Source of the DNA: Lutibacter sp.
GTDB lineage: Bacteria; Bacteroidota; Bacteroidia; Flavobacteriales; Flavobacteriaceae
Length of the DNA stretch: 64,000 nt
NCBI GenBank assembly: GCA_027449025.1
Contig: DAIDMK010000006.1
Span: forward strand, 27,950-91,949
Reading direction: 5' to 3'
Position numbers and translations under genes: made by a program. Under the pieces are notes generated by a model. That model worked only from the letters and a program-made list of their open reading frames with translations, had not been told where the DNA came from and ran no database searches. Of this stretch, positions 1 to 9,469 are shown piece after piece. Positions within the stretch are counted from its first letter, which is position 1; each line of letters begins with the position of its first letter.

Positions 1-1314
1 ATCGATATTGAATTTAAAACTCAATCCTTTACTGATGGTTTGTTTTTCAACCAATTGATTGTTTTGAAATAAAGAAACCTGAACTTGATCCACTGATAGG
101 TTTGTTTTGCTGTCCAAAATGTTTCCGCTCAACAATTGAACACATTCAATTGGTACTAATTTCAGTGTTTTAGTAGTCTCAGCTTTGTTTTTATCGTTGG
201 ATGTTACAGCCAATTCCGCAGTTTCATAATTCTCCTTTTCGGCAATAATTTTATAGGTTTGTTTACAATCGATATTGAATTTAAAACTCAATCCTTTACT
301 GATGGTTTGTTTTTCAACCAATTGATTGTTTTGAAATAAAGAAATAACAACCAGATTTAATGGTTGATTTGTAGATTCGCTTAATGTTAAAATGGTGATG
401 GTTTGAGCACATTCAGGTTCCTTCACATTAAACGCATAAATGTCAACATCGCCTTTACCTCCATCACGGTTTGAGGTAAAATATCCAGAATTTGCAGCAT
501 TGTCAAAAACATAGGCAAAATCATCATATTTGCTATTAAAAGGAGCCGGTAAATTTATCGCCTGTTCAAAATTGCCATTTTTGAATTCACTTTTAAAAAT
601 ATCCAATCTTCCTTTTCCTTTATGACCGGTTGAAGAAAAATAAAGGGTGTTATTTTGATCTATAAACGGAAATAATTCAGATTTTTTTGTATTAACAGTT
701 GGACCTAAATTTTTAGGAGCACCATAACTCCCATTATTGTTAATATCTACAACATAAACATCAAATTCACCAAAACCGCCAGGCATATCAGATACAAAAT
801 AAAGTTTTTTTCCGTCTTTACTCACTACGGGACTTCGAACAGAATACTCCTTACTGTTAAACGGCATTGGTGTTACTTCAGAAATTTCAAAATTTTTGTT
901 AATGGAAGCTTTGAACATATACAATGTTTTCCATTTTGCAGAATCTTTCAATTTTAAGGCGCTGTAAAAATTATTCCATGTAAAATAGATGGTTTTTAGA
1001 TCGGGCGTAAACGAAATATCAGATTCAAAATATTTATTATTTATTTCAGAAGAAAATTTATCTGTTTGGATAATATCGCCATTTTTAGTAATTATTCCGT
1101 GATATAACTCCAAAGAAAGTTGGCGATTATTAATTCGCCTGCTGTTTTCGTCTTTTTTTGAGGAAGCAAATATTACAGAATTATTGCCCGAATAAGTAAT
1201 TCCAAAATCGGCAAATTTAGAGTTTATCGAGGTATTCAAAATTTCATACACAGCCTCTTGGGCAGATAAAAAATTAAAGAACAAAATCAATAATAAGGGC
1301 AAAAACTTTTTCAT
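1..1314 (-). CDS. OmpA-family / PD40 (WD40-like beta-propeller) outer-membrane protein, C-terminus cut off by window edge
   Basis: Open minus-strand frame from ATG at 1314 with signal peptide (MKKFLPLLLILFFNFLSAQ) and PD40-like blades (SPVVSKDGKKLYFVSDMPGG, NTLYFSSTGHKGKGRLDIF, GYFTSNRDGGKGDVDIYAF), followed by repeated CarboxypepD_reg-like segments. Confidence 0.8.
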   Translation of the reverse strand, partial: MKKFLPLLLILFFNFLSAQEAVYEILNTSINSKFADFGITYSGNNSVIFASSKKDENSRRINNRQLSLELYHGIITKNGDIIQTDKFSSEINNKYFESDISFTPDLKTIYFTWNNFYSALKLKDSAKWKTLYMFKASINKNFEISEVTPMPFNSKEYSVRSPVVSKDGKKLYFVSDMPGGFGEFDVYVVDINNNGSYGAPKNLGPTVNTKKSELFPFIDQNNTLYFSSTGHKGKGRLDIFKSEFKNGNFEQAINLPAPFNSKYDDFAYVFDNAANSGYFTSNRDGGKGDVDIYAFNVKEPECAQTITILTLSESTNQPLNLVVISLFQNNQLVEKQTISKGLSFKFNIDCKQTYKIIAEKENYETAELAVTSNDKNKAETTKTLKLVPIECVQLLSGNILDSKTNLSVDQVQVSLFQNNQLVEKQTISKGLSFKFNID

Positions 1315-1326
1315 AATAAATTGGTG

Positions 1327-1791
1327 CTACTTCTTTTTTGAAAATTTTTCAAATACCCAAACGGGTCCAATCAATAAAAATTGTAAGTCTTTAAAAAATG
1401 ACGGTTTTTTCCCTTCCAATTTATGTCCGTAAAACTGCCCAATCCAAGCGATTATAAAAATAGCTAAGGAACTGTAAAATAATGGACTAACCTGGGCCAA
1501 AAAATAATTACCCATCAAACATAAAATTGAAAATGTTAACATTCTTACAAAAGTTGAAAATGATAATCGGATGTAAAAAATAAGCAATAAAACTAAAACA
1601 GGGGTTGCCCAATTCTCCAAAAACGGATTGTTGATATTAAAATTGTTCGTAATAAAAGTTGAAGGAATGCTCATTAACATCCCAACAATGCTAAAAAATA
1701 TTGCGGGAACACAGATTAAATGAATCGTTTGATTTGTTTTGTTTTGATGGCTTACGGCATACGCATCAAACCATTGATTTAATGTTTTCAT
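1327..1791 (-). CDS. DUF962 / Mpo1-like membrane protein
   Basis: N-terminus MKTLNQWFDAYAVSHQNKTNQTIHLICVPAIFFS typical of the DUF962/Mpo1 family; multiple TM segments. Confidence 0.8.
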   Translation of the reverse strand: MKTLNQWFDAYAVSHQNKTNQTIHLICVPAIFFSIVGMLMSIPSTFITNNFNINNPFLENWATPVLVLLLIFYIRLSFSTFVRMLTFSILCLMGNYFLAQVSPLFYSSLAIFIIAWIGQFYGHKLEGKKPSFFKDLQFLLIGPVWVFEKFSKKK

Positions 1792-1833
1792 AGTTTAAGT
1801 TTTTTTTGAAATGCTCAGTTTCAATATTGCAAT

Positions 1834-2529
1834 TTATTCATTTTTCTCCAATTTTTTAAGTTGATTTTTCGCCCTTAAATTTCCCGAATCAAATGTTAAA
1901 GACATTTTGTAATTTTCAATTGCTTTTACAGTATCTCCACTTTTCATATAGGCTTCTCCCAAACTATCATAAACATTGGAGCTTTTAGGATATAACGCCA
2001 CATTTATCATGAAAATTGCAGTGGCTAACTCAAAATTCTTTTCTCTCAAAGTTTTATAGCCTAAAGAATTCAGATATTTTTCATCGATTGAACTGTCCAA
2101 CGAATCCTTTTTCTTGATGACCAAATAACCTACAAGTGCTTTATCAAATTCCTTGTTTTCCAAATATTCACTTGGCACTTTTTCACCTTCCTTCAGTTTC
2201 ATAAAATTATAGACAATCTGGGTATTTTCTTCTTTTGGAACAAACACCATATACTCTTTTTGATTTGCCGGATTGTTTAAAAACCAAATTTTCTCATTCA
2301 TCTCTTTTACAAAAAAAGTAGTATCATCAACTTTTAAAGGTTTTATTTTATTTGCGCCGCGCCATTTCAAAAACATTTCATTTTCTTCAAAATAAACCTG
2401 AATTACCTCATCTGAATTGTACAAATACCTGCCAGTTACTTTTTTTATAAATTCAGGATTATTAGAATTATTTGAACAGCCAGAAAAAAGCACAAATGTT
2501 AAAAATAAGAAAAAATAGTCAAATTTCAT
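1834..2529 (-). CDS. Lipoprotein with C-terminal TPR repeats
   Basis: Lipobox LFSGC; TPR-like LGEAYMKSGDTVKAIENYKMSLTFDSGN. Confidence 0.7.
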   Translation of the reverse strand: MKFDYFFLFLTFVLFSGCSNNSNNPEFIKKVTGRYLYNSDEVIQVYFEENEMFLKWRGANKIKPLKVDDTTFFVKEMNEKIWFLNNPANQKEYMVFVPKEENTQIVYNFMKLKEGEKVPSEYLENKEFDKALVGYLVIKKKDSLDSSIDEKYLNSLGYKTLREKNFELATAIFMINVALYPKSSNVYDSLGEAYMKSGDTVKAIENYKMSLTFDSGNLRAKNQLKKLEKNE

Positions 2530-2599
2530 TACTGCAATTTAAATTAAAACGCTGAATAATATATGTTTCTGAATATTATACTCCCAAAAATACTAAAAA

Positions 2600-2628
2600 A
2601 AAAGCATTGAAAATAAATCAATGCTTTT
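2600..2628 (-). terminator. Intrinsic terminator after cyclophilin-FKBP gene
   Basis: AAAAGCATTGA-aaataaa-TCAATGCTTTT, perfect 11-bp stem with A/T tracts. Confidence 0.7.
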
Positions 2629-2650
2629 AGAATTTTTATATAAAATATTT

Positions 2651-3583
2651 TTATGAAACGTTCATTAACTCCACATCAAAAATTAAAGTGGCATCAGGAG
2701 GAATAACGCCACCGGCACCACGACTTCCATAAGCCAGTCCAGAAGGAATCACGAAACGCGCTTTATCCCCAACTTTTAATAATTGAATTCCCTCATCCCA
2801 GCCAGAAATAACTTGTCCAACCCCCAATTCAAAATCAATTGGTTGTTTGCGTGGATACGATGAATCAAAAACAGTTCCGTCTAATAACTGTCCTTTATAA
2901 TGCACAGAAACCACACTTCCTTGGGTTGCTTTTTTACCAGAACCTTCCTGCAAAATTTTATAGCGTAAACCACTTGGTGTTTCATCATAGCCTGCAGCTA
3001 TCTTATCCATTTGAGCAGCCATTGCTTTTTTAGCTTCTTCTTCTCTTTTTAATCTTGAACCTTCAAAAGTTCTAAAAGCTTCTACTGCATTAAATTTTAC
3101 TGCAGCTTCACCAACTCTTAAAATTTCAAGTGATACCAATAAGTCATTTTGCTTAATTAAATCCACAACCTCCTGTCCTTCAACAACTTTACCAAAAATG
3201 GTGTGTTTATTATCTAACCAAGGTGTTGCAACATGCGTAATAAAAAACTGACTTCCGTTTGAAGCTGGACCAGAATTTGCCATTGATAAAATCCCTGGTT
3301 TGTCATGTTTTAAATCTGGATGAAATTCATCAGCAAAGCTATAGCCTGGAGAACCTGTTCCCGTTCCTAAAGGACAACCTCCTTGAATCATAAAATCCGA
3401 TATTACCCTATGAAATTTTAGTCCGTTATAATAAGGCGTTCCTTGAGGTTTTGAATTATTTTCCAAATTTCCTTCAGCCAAAGCGACAAAGTTACCTACT
3501 GTTCCCGGTGTTTTCTCAAATTCTAAATTCACCAGTATTTCACCTTTTGAGGTGTTAAATTTTGCGTATAATCCGTTATCCAT
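2651..3583 (-). CDS. Peptidylprolyl isomerase, cyclophilin-FKBP fusion
   Basis: N-terminal cyclophilin motifs (FHRVISDFMIQGG, GSQFFIT, HTIFGKV) and C-terminal FKBP motifs (VSVHYKGQLLDGTVFDSS, VIPSGLAYG, IPPDATLIFDVELMNV). Confidence 0.95.
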   Translation of the reverse strand: MDNGLYAKFNTSKGEILVNLEFEKTPGTVGNFVALAEGNLENNSKPQGTPYYNGLKFHRVISDFMIQGGCPLGTGTGSPGYSFADEFHPDLKHDKPGILSMANSGPASNGSQFFITHVATPWLDNKHTIFGKVVEGQEVVDLIKQNDLLVSLEILRVGEAAVKFNAVEAFRTFEGSRLKREEEAKKAMAAQMDKIAAGYDETPSGLRYKILQEGSGKKATQGSVVSVHYKGQLLDGTVFDSSYPRKQPIDFELGVGQVISGWDEGIQLLKVGDKARFVIPSGLAYGSRGAGGVIPPDATLIFDVELMNVS

Positions 3584-3672
3584 TTTCTTAATTTTTTAAA
3601 CTGCTGCAAAGATACATACTTTCAAGGAAAATGAAAGTATTACAAATATTTATTCATTTCACTATTTCTTAA

Positions 3673-3710
3673 AAAAAGAAAAATCCATTTTAAAGTGGAT
3701 TTTTCTTTTT
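3673..3710 (-). terminator. Intrinsic (bidirectional-looking) terminator
   Basis: AAAAAGAAAAATCCA-ttttaaag-TGGATTTTTCTTTTT, perfect 15-bp stem. Confidence 0.75.
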
Positions 3711-3729
3711 AATTATTAAGATATTGGCA

Positions 3730-3885
3730 TTAAACTTCAGCCTTAAAATTAGCATTATTTGATGTTGTCTGTTCTATTTTATTCGCATCACTTGTTAATC
3801 CACACCCTTTTTTGGAAGCCTTGCACGAACTAAACAATAGTATTGAAAACACAATTCCTAATGAATATAAAACTATTTTTTTCAT
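3730..3885 (-). CDS. Small putative lipoprotein (51 aa)
   Basis: MKKIVLYSLGIVFSILLFSSCKASKKG with lipobox; start placed at 3885 rather than 3930 because upstream codons fall in the repeated leader element. Confidence 0.7.
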   Translation of the reverse strand: MKKIVLYSLGIVFSILLFSSCKASKKGCGLTSDANKIEQTTSNNANFKAEV

Positions 3886-3972
3886 CTGCTTAAATTTTAT
3901 TTTTTGGTGGTAACAGCTGCTGATCGCCATTAATTATTCCTTTATGTATCAAAAATTTGTTATGCTCGTTTC
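3886..3972 (-). promoter_or_regulatory. Repeated 5' leader element, copy A
   Basis: GAAACGAGCATAACAAATTTTTGATACATAAAGGAATAATTAATGGCG...TGTTACCACCAAAAAATAAAATTTAAGCAG directly before ATG; shared with 55469-55567 and 61568-61672. Confidence 0.75.
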
Positions 3973-4023
3973 ATTTTCTGAACGACATTAATATTTTAAA
4001 AACGTTGTAATATAACAATTATT

Positions 4024-4896
4024 TTATGATATTAATTTGTTTAAGGTATAAACAATCAATTTTTCAACAGCTTTGTAAGGGTCTTCACTAAAAGTTCCGT
4101 TGGCTCTGTTGGCGATAATGGCATTCATGGAACAGGCTTCATGCCCCAATAATTTAGCCAAACCATAAATGGCTGAAGTTTCCATTTCAAGGTTCGTCAC
4201 TTTATAACCATCAAATTCAAAATTGTCTATTTTACTGTTTAATGAAGGGTCTTGAATCGCCAAACGAAGTACGCGTCCTTGTGGACCGTAAAAACCTCCC
4301 GCGGTTGCGGTAACACCAATAAAAACTTTGTCGCTTTTCAGCTTTTGTATCAATAACTCACTACCTTTTACAAGATAAGGTCTCGGTTTTCTTATACTCC
4401 AATTGGTGTGTTTTATAAAAGCGTTTTCCATTTCAGCTTCTAAAATATGCTCACAATCGTATGAATGAATTAGTCCATCAAAGCCCAATCCATATTTTGC
4501 CAACACAAAACTATCCACAGGAATATCACTTTGCAAAGAACCAGAAGTACCTATTCTAACTATATTCAATTTGGTGTGGGTTGTTTTTATAGTTCGAGTT
4601 TTTAGGTCGATATTCACCAAAGCATCAAGCTCATTCATTACAATATCAATATTGTCAGGACCAATGCCTGTTGATATTACTGAAATCTTTGTTCCTTTAT
4701 AAGTGCCAGTAACAGTTCTGAATTCTCTTTTTTGTGTTTCAAATTCAACAGATTCAAAATGCACTGCTATTTTTGGCACCCTGTTTTGATCACCAACAAA
4801 AATAATGTTTGTGGCAATGTTTTCGGGTTTTAAATTTAAGTGATATACACTTCCATCGGGGTTCAGAATTAATTCTGAGGCTGCTATTTTATTCAT
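4024..4896 (-). CDS. Nucleoside phosphorylase (uridine phosphorylase-like)
   Basis: VISTGIGPDNIDIVMNEL, RIGTSGSLQ, NLEMETSAIYGLA motifs of the PNP/UDP family. Confidence 0.85.
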   Translation of the reverse strand: MNKIAASELILNPDGSVYHLNLKPENIATNIIFVGDQNRVPKIAVHFESVEFETQKREFRTVTGTYKGTKISVISTGIGPDNIDIVMNELDALVNIDLKTRTIKTTHTKLNIVRIGTSGSLQSDIPVDSFVLAKYGLGFDGLIHSYDCEHILEAEMENAFIKHTNWSIRKPRPYLVKGSELLIQKLKSDKVFIGVTATAGGFYGPQGRVLRLAIQDPSLNSKIDNFEFDGYKVTNLEMETSAIYGLAKLLGHEACSMNAIIANRANGTFSEDPYKAVEKLIVYTLNKLIS

Positions 4897-4899
4897 AAT

Positions 4900-5250
4900 T
4901 TATCCGCCTACGCGTTTTATATTATATCCTTCTTTTCTAAGGATTTCCATTATTTTATCTCTATAATTTCCCTGAATGATAATTTCATTGTCTTTTACAC
5001 TTCCGCCAACCCCACATTTTGTTTTAAGTAGTTTTCCTAGGTTTTTTAAATCCTCTTCAGCACCCACAAAGCCCGTGATAACGGTAACTGTCTTTCCTCC
5101 TCTTCCTTTATTTGAAAATTTGGCTTCCAAAAACTGTTGTTTAGGGGCTAATAAAACTTGTTCTTCTGATTTTTCAAACTCAAAGTTATCATTTGTTGAA
5201 AAAACGAATCCGCCCAAATCTTCTAAATTGTTTAATTTTTTCTTACTCAT
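4900..5250 (-). CDS. SUI1/eIF1-like translation factor (YciH family)
   Basis: GKTVTVITGFVG...LGKLLKTKCGVGGSVKDNEIIIQGNYRDKIMEILRKEGY. Confidence 0.85.
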   Translation of the reverse strand: MSKKKLNNLEDLGGFVFSTNDNFEFEKSEEQVLLAPKQQFLEAKFSNKGRGGKTVTVITGFVGAEEDLKNLGKLLKTKCGVGGSVKDNEIIIQGNYRDKIMEILRKEGYNIKRVGG

Positions 5251-5290
5251 AGTTAACTCAAAAAAAAATATAGGCTAAATTAAGAAAACA

Positions 5291-5461
5291 TTATTTATTA
5301 TTAATCTTTTTCCAAGCAAATAGTAAGGCTGCCAAAAGTTCAAAAACAAGTCCGATTGCCATCACCAAATTCGCTTGCGACCAATTAAACAGTGCTGAAA
5401 TGGCACCTGCCAAAATCAGAAACAGACCAAATGTAAAAAATGATATAACTTTGTTTGGCAT
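5291..5461 (-). CDS. Small two-TM membrane protein (56 aa), GldL-N-terminal-like
   Basis: Read from sequence; not in ORF track: MPNKVISFFTFGLFLILAGAISALFNWSQANLVMAIGLVFELLAALLFAWKKINNK*. Confidence 0.6.
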   Translation of the reverse strand: MPNKVISFFTFGLFLILAGAISALFNWSQANLVMAIGLVFELLAALLFAWKKINNK

Positions 5462-6408
5462 CATTTTATCAACCCTAATTCTCTTAAACGTTCATTTAAA
5501 AATTCACCAGCTGTAATTTCATCATACACTTTTGGACGCAGTTCATCAATGCATTCGGGCAAGCAGTCTAATTTCATTTCGCTTATTGGATGTGTGAAAA
5601 ATGGAATGGAATAACGAGGTTTTCCCCAATCTTCACGTGGTGGATTCACAACACGGTATTTAGTTGACCGCAATTTGTTATTGCTTAGCCGTTCCAGCAT
5701 ATCACCTACATTCACAAGCAATTGTTCAGGCAAATAATTTAGGGGAATCCATTCTCCTTTTTTATTTTGCACTTGCAATCCAGCAGAAGAAGCACCCATT
5801 AAAAGGGTAATTAAATTGATATCGCCATGCACCGCCGCTCTCACAGCTCCTTTTGGTTCACCAACGATTGGTGGATAGTAAATGGGGCGTAAAATGCTGT
5901 TTCCGTTAATTACATATTGATCAAAATACATTTCATCCAAACCAATATACAAAGCCAAAGCGCGCAATACGTAAATGGCAGTTTTTTCTAGCATTTTATA
6001 GGATTCCATTCCAACAATATTGAAATTTGGAATTTCTTTTACAATAATGTTTTTTGGATATTTCGCTTTTAAAGCCTCATTTCCTTCCACTTCTTGTCCG
6101 AAATGCCAAAATTCTTTTAAATCCCCTTCTTTTTTTCCTTTTGCGCTTTCTTTTCCGAAGGAAGTATAACCTCTTTGTCCGCCAATTCCTTCAATTTCAT
6201 ATGATTGCTTAATTTCATCGGGCAAATCAAAAAAGAATTTAACTTCTTTGTATAAATTTTCTATCAATTCATCCGACAAAAAATGTCCGCGAAGCGCAAC
6301 AAAGCCAATTTCTTCGTAAGCCTCCCCTATTTCTTTAATAAATTTTTGTTTTCTTTCAGCGTCGCCCGATAAAAAATCGGATAAATCAACACCAGGAATA
6401 TTTTTCAT
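5461..6408 (-). CDS. Isopenicillin N synthase-like 2OG-Fe(II) oxygenase
   Basis: VAAVHGDINLITLLMGASSAGLQV...LVNVGDMLERLSNNKLRSTKYRVV, the IPNS-like fold core. Confidence 0.85.
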   Translation of the reverse strand: MKNIPGVDLSDFLSGDAERKQKFIKEIGEAYEEIGFVALRGHFLSDELIENLYKEVKFFFDLPDEIKQSYEIEGIGGQRGYTSFGKESAKGKKEGDLKEFWHFGQEVEGNEALKAKYPKNIIVKEIPNFNIVGMESYKMLEKTAIYVLRALALYIGLDEMYFDQYVINGNSILRPIYYPPIVGEPKGAVRAAVHGDINLITLLMGASSAGLQVQNKKGEWIPLNYLPEQLLVNVGDMLERLSNNKLRSTKYRVVNPPREDWGKPRYSIPFFTHPISEMKLDCLPECIDELRPKVYDEITAGEFLNERLRELGLIK

Positions 6409-6444
6409 AAGCCAAAAAAGGTTTAAATTTTAAAGCAATAAAAA

Positions 6445-7137
6445 TTACTTTTCTTTTTTCACAAGTGGGATAAGGTAGCTTAAGGTGTAATTCACGCCAA
6501 ATCCGGTATCGTTTAAATAAACACTGTTAAAACCTGGAACGTAGAGATTTTTAAAATTTTCGGGTTCTTTGGTGCTTATCATTGCTTTGAAACTAAAACT
6601 AAACCCTAGATATAAATTTTTAAGCGTTTCTGCTTTTATTCCAAAAACCAATTCGGTCCAATGTGCCGATAAATCATTAAATTCAGTATTTGGCAAAACT
6701 TCATTTGGAATAAAATAGGTCCCTTTTACGTTTGGTGTATAACTGTTTAAAGTTTGGTTAAATATGCTAAAACCATAGCGTATTCCAACATAAATTTCAT
6801 TGTTCATTCCAATCCAGTTTTTATAGGCATTATAGTTTACTCCAGCTTTAATATAGGAGCCTTTAGTGGTATAATTCATATAATCCTCTTTGGAAATTTT
6901 ATCTTCATAACCAAGTTCAACAGCAGCATAATAGTTTCTTAAAATACGCATATCCCCAACCACTTCCATTCCTTTCGAGTCTTCTTCCAACAAAGAAATT
7001 AAAGGTTTGCTTAAGTCAACGCCAACTCGCAAACCATAACTTTCTTTTCTTTTTACGGTATCCTTCTTTTGTTGGGCATTTACTGTTGCCGAAATTAATA
7101 AACTAATGAAAAATACTAAGATGTGTCTCTGTTTCAT
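6445..7137 (-). CDS. DUF6048-like outer-membrane beta-barrel protein
   Basis: Signal peptide plus GLRVGVDLSKPLISLL and alternating beta strands; DUF number from memory. Confidence 0.6.
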   Translation of the reverse strand: MKQRHILVFFISLLISATVNAQQKKDTVKRKESYGLRVGVDLSKPLISLLEEDSKGMEVVGDMRILRNYYAAVELGYEDKISKEDYMNYTTKGSYIKAGVNYNAYKNWIGMNNEIYVGIRYGFSIFNQTLNSYTPNVKGTYFIPNEVLPNTEFNDLSAHWTELVFGIKAETLKNLYLGFSFSFKAMISTKEPENFKNLYVPGFNSVYLNDTGFGVNYTLSYLIPLVKKEK

Positions 7138-7555
7138 TGTCTATGGTTGTATTTTTAATGGTATCATTTTTTATCCAATTTGCGCTTCTGCTTTCTATTT
7201 TCAAGTTTTCAAAAATGGTTTTATAGCCACAAGATCGAGAAACAAACACATCTTTTCTTTCGTATGTAAAATTAATGGTATCAATTATTGTACCCGATTT
7301 AAATTTATAAAGGGTGTTGTTCTGTGTCAAATCTAATGGAATTGCAATAGAATCTAGCGATTTATTTTCATAGATATTCCCTTTTTCATCGGCTGAAACC
7401 GTTAAAAGAGTTACCACTTTTTTTGTGGTAGGAATATCATTATTGTAAAAAACAATAATCAATTTTGGTGTAGTAGTTTCAATACAGATATCATCCTTTT
7501 CACAATTTATTAGTGTAAAACTTAAGATGATTAACAAAATTAAATATTTTCTCAT
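7103..7555 (-). CDS. DUF6452-like lipoprotein
   Basis: MRKYLILLIILSFTLINCEKDDIC lipobox; overlaps and precedes 6445-7137 gene. Confidence 0.6.
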   Translation of the reverse strand: MRKYLILLIILSFTLINCEKDDICIETTTPKLIIVFYNNDIPTTKKVVTLLTVSADEKGNIYENKSLDSIAIPLDLTQNNTLYKFKSGTIIDTINFTYERKDVFVSRSCGYKTIFENLKIESRSANWIKNDTIKNTTIDNETETHLSIFH

Positions 7556-7557
7556 AA

Positions 7558-8997
7558 CTAATTCGATTTCAATTCCAAAAGTACAACATTTTCCACATGA
7601 TGGGTTTGCGGAAACATATCAACTGCCTGGGTTTTAATAATGTTGTATTGTTCTTTCATTAACGACAAGTCGCGGGCTTGTGTTGCCGAATTGCAACTTA
7701 CGTAAACAATGCGTTTCGGCAAAATTTCCAACAATTTTTCCACAACATTTTTGTGCATTCCGTCACGTGGCGGATCGGTAATTACAACATCTGGCTGTCC
7801 GTGTTTTTTGATAAAACTGTCGTTAAAAACATCTTTCATATCGCCGGCAAAAAATTCAACATTATTTATATTATTTAATTTTGCATTTTGCTTTGCATCT
7901 TCAATTGCTTCTGAAACCGATTCCACACCAATCACTTTTTTAGCGTTTTTGGCGACAAATTGTGCGATGGTTCCTGTGCCCGTGTAAAAATCGTAAACAA
8001 TCTCATTTCCGGCTAAATTGGCGAAATCACGGGTGATTTTGTACAATTCATAAGCTTGTGCAGAGTTTGTTTGATAAAATGATTTTGCCCCAATTTTAAA
8101 TTTCAGACCTTCCATTTCTTCAAAAATATGATCTCTTCCGCTGAATAAAATAATATTTTGATCGTACAAAGTATCGTTTCCTTTACCATTAATTACATAT
8201 TGAAGCGATGTAATCTGAGGAAATTCCTGAATTAAGGCATTTAATAAAGCCCCCCGTTTTTCTTTTGCCTCTTGTAAAAATTGAATCACCACCATTATTT
8301 CGCCTGTTGATGAAATACGGATCATTATAGTGCGCAAAAGACCTTTTTGTTCTCGTGGATTGTAAAATTCAATTTCATTTTTTATTCCAAAATCTTTAAC
8401 AAAATTTCTGATTTGATTAGAAGGATCTTCCTGCAAATGGCATTTTTCAATATCCAAAATTTTATCCCACATTCCTGCAATATGGAATCCGCAGGCGTTT
8501 CTATTGTCAATTTCTTCAGAAGAATTTATCTCTTCCAAAGTGAGCCAACGACTATTTGAAAAAGAAAACTCCATTTTATTTCTGTAAAAATAGGTATTGG
8601 AGCAGCCTAAAATAGGTATTGGCTCGGGCAAATCCAAATGCCCTATACGTTTTAAGTTATTGATGACTTCCTTTTCCTTGTAAGCCAATTGGTGTTCATA
8701 AGCCATGTCCTGCCATTTACAACCGCCGCAAAACTCAAAATGCTGGCAAACAGGTTGCGTTCTTTTTTCAGAATATTTATGAAATTTTATGGCTGTGCCT
8801 TCAAAATAGGCTTTTCTTTTTTTGCCTGTTTTAATATCAACAATATCACCAGGAACTGTATTGGATAAAAATATGACACATCCGTCTGGTGACTTGGCAA
8901 TTGTTTTGCCTTGTGCGCCCGCATCAATCACTTCAATATTTTCAAAAATAAATTGCTTGTTTTTTCTTGCCATTTTGCAAATGTACCATTTTTGCAT
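7558..8997 (-). CDS. rlmD: 23S rRNA (uracil-C5)-methyltransferase RlmD/RumA family
   Basis: TRAM domain, Fe-S cysteines CQHFEFCGGCKWQ, DPPRDGMH and VYVSCNSATQARDL motifs; likely start at internal MARKNK. Confidence 0.93.
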   Translation of the reverse strand: MQKWYICKMARKNKQFIFENIEVIDAGAQGKTIAKSPDGCVIFLSNTVPGDIVDIKTGKKRKAYFEGTAIKFHKYSEKRTQPVCQHFEFCGGCKWQDMAYEHQLAYKEKEVINNLKRIGHLDLPEPIPILGCSNTYFYRNKMEFSFSNSRWLTLEEINSSEEIDNRNACGFHIAGMWDKILDIEKCHLQEDPSNQIRNFVKDFGIKNEIEFYNPREQKGLLRTIMIRISSTGEIMVVIQFLQEAKEKRGALLNALIQEFPQITSLQYVINGKGNDTLYDQNIILFSGRDHIFEEMEGLKFKIGAKSFYQTNSAQAYELYKITRDFANLAGNEIVYDFYTGTGTIAQFVAKNAKKVIGVESVSEAIEDAKQNAKLNNINNVEFFAGDMKDVFNDSFIKKHGQPDVVITDPPRDGMHKNVVEKLLEILPKRIVYVSCNSATQARDLSLMKEQYNIIKTQAVDMFPQTHHVENVVLLELKSN

Positions 8998-9024
8998 AAA
9001 AAAAACATCCCAAATTTTGGGATG
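8998..9024 (-). terminator. Intrinsic terminator downstream of cytochrome c gene
   Basis: CATCCCAAATTTTGGGATG hairpin followed on minus strand by a T-run. Confidence 0.65.
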
Positions 9025-9049
9025 CTTTCAAATAAAAATTTTTACTTGT

Positions 9050-9469
9050 TTATTTTACACTACTCATATAAACGGACAGTGCAGCAAGCTCTTCAGCGGT
9101 TAAGTCTTTTACAAAACCATCTATATTTGCTTTCATAATAGCAACTTGGCCTGGATCTGTATCAACAATTGCAGGAGATTCACCTTTTAAAAAGGCTACA
9201 ATGTTTCCTCCTTTTTCAGTGTAAATTTTATTGATATCTTTTATGGATGGTCCAATCACTTTAACGTCTGGTTGGTGACATGTTACGCAAGTTTTTGTTG
9301 TAAATAATTCTTTGCCTAAGGCGAGATAATCATCAGACGTTTTAACTTTTTCTGAAGCAGGTGCTTCTTCTACTGCTTCAACATCCTTTTTCACTTCCTC
9401 TTTTTTTGTTTCACCGCAGCTAGTAAAAAAGAAAGCTACCAACCCTAATATTAATACTGATTTTTTCAT
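9050..9469 (-). CDS. Monoheme cytochrome c lipoprotein
   Basis: Lipobox FTSCGE, heme motif CVTCH, distal Met region. Confidence 0.85.
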   Translation of the reverse strand: MKKSVLILGLVAFFFTSCGETKKEEVKKDVEAVEEAPASEKVKTSDDYLALGKELFTTKTCVTCHQPDVKVIGPSIKDINKIYTEKGGNIVAFLKGESPAIVDTDPGQVAIMKANIDGFVKDLTAEELAALSVYMSSVK

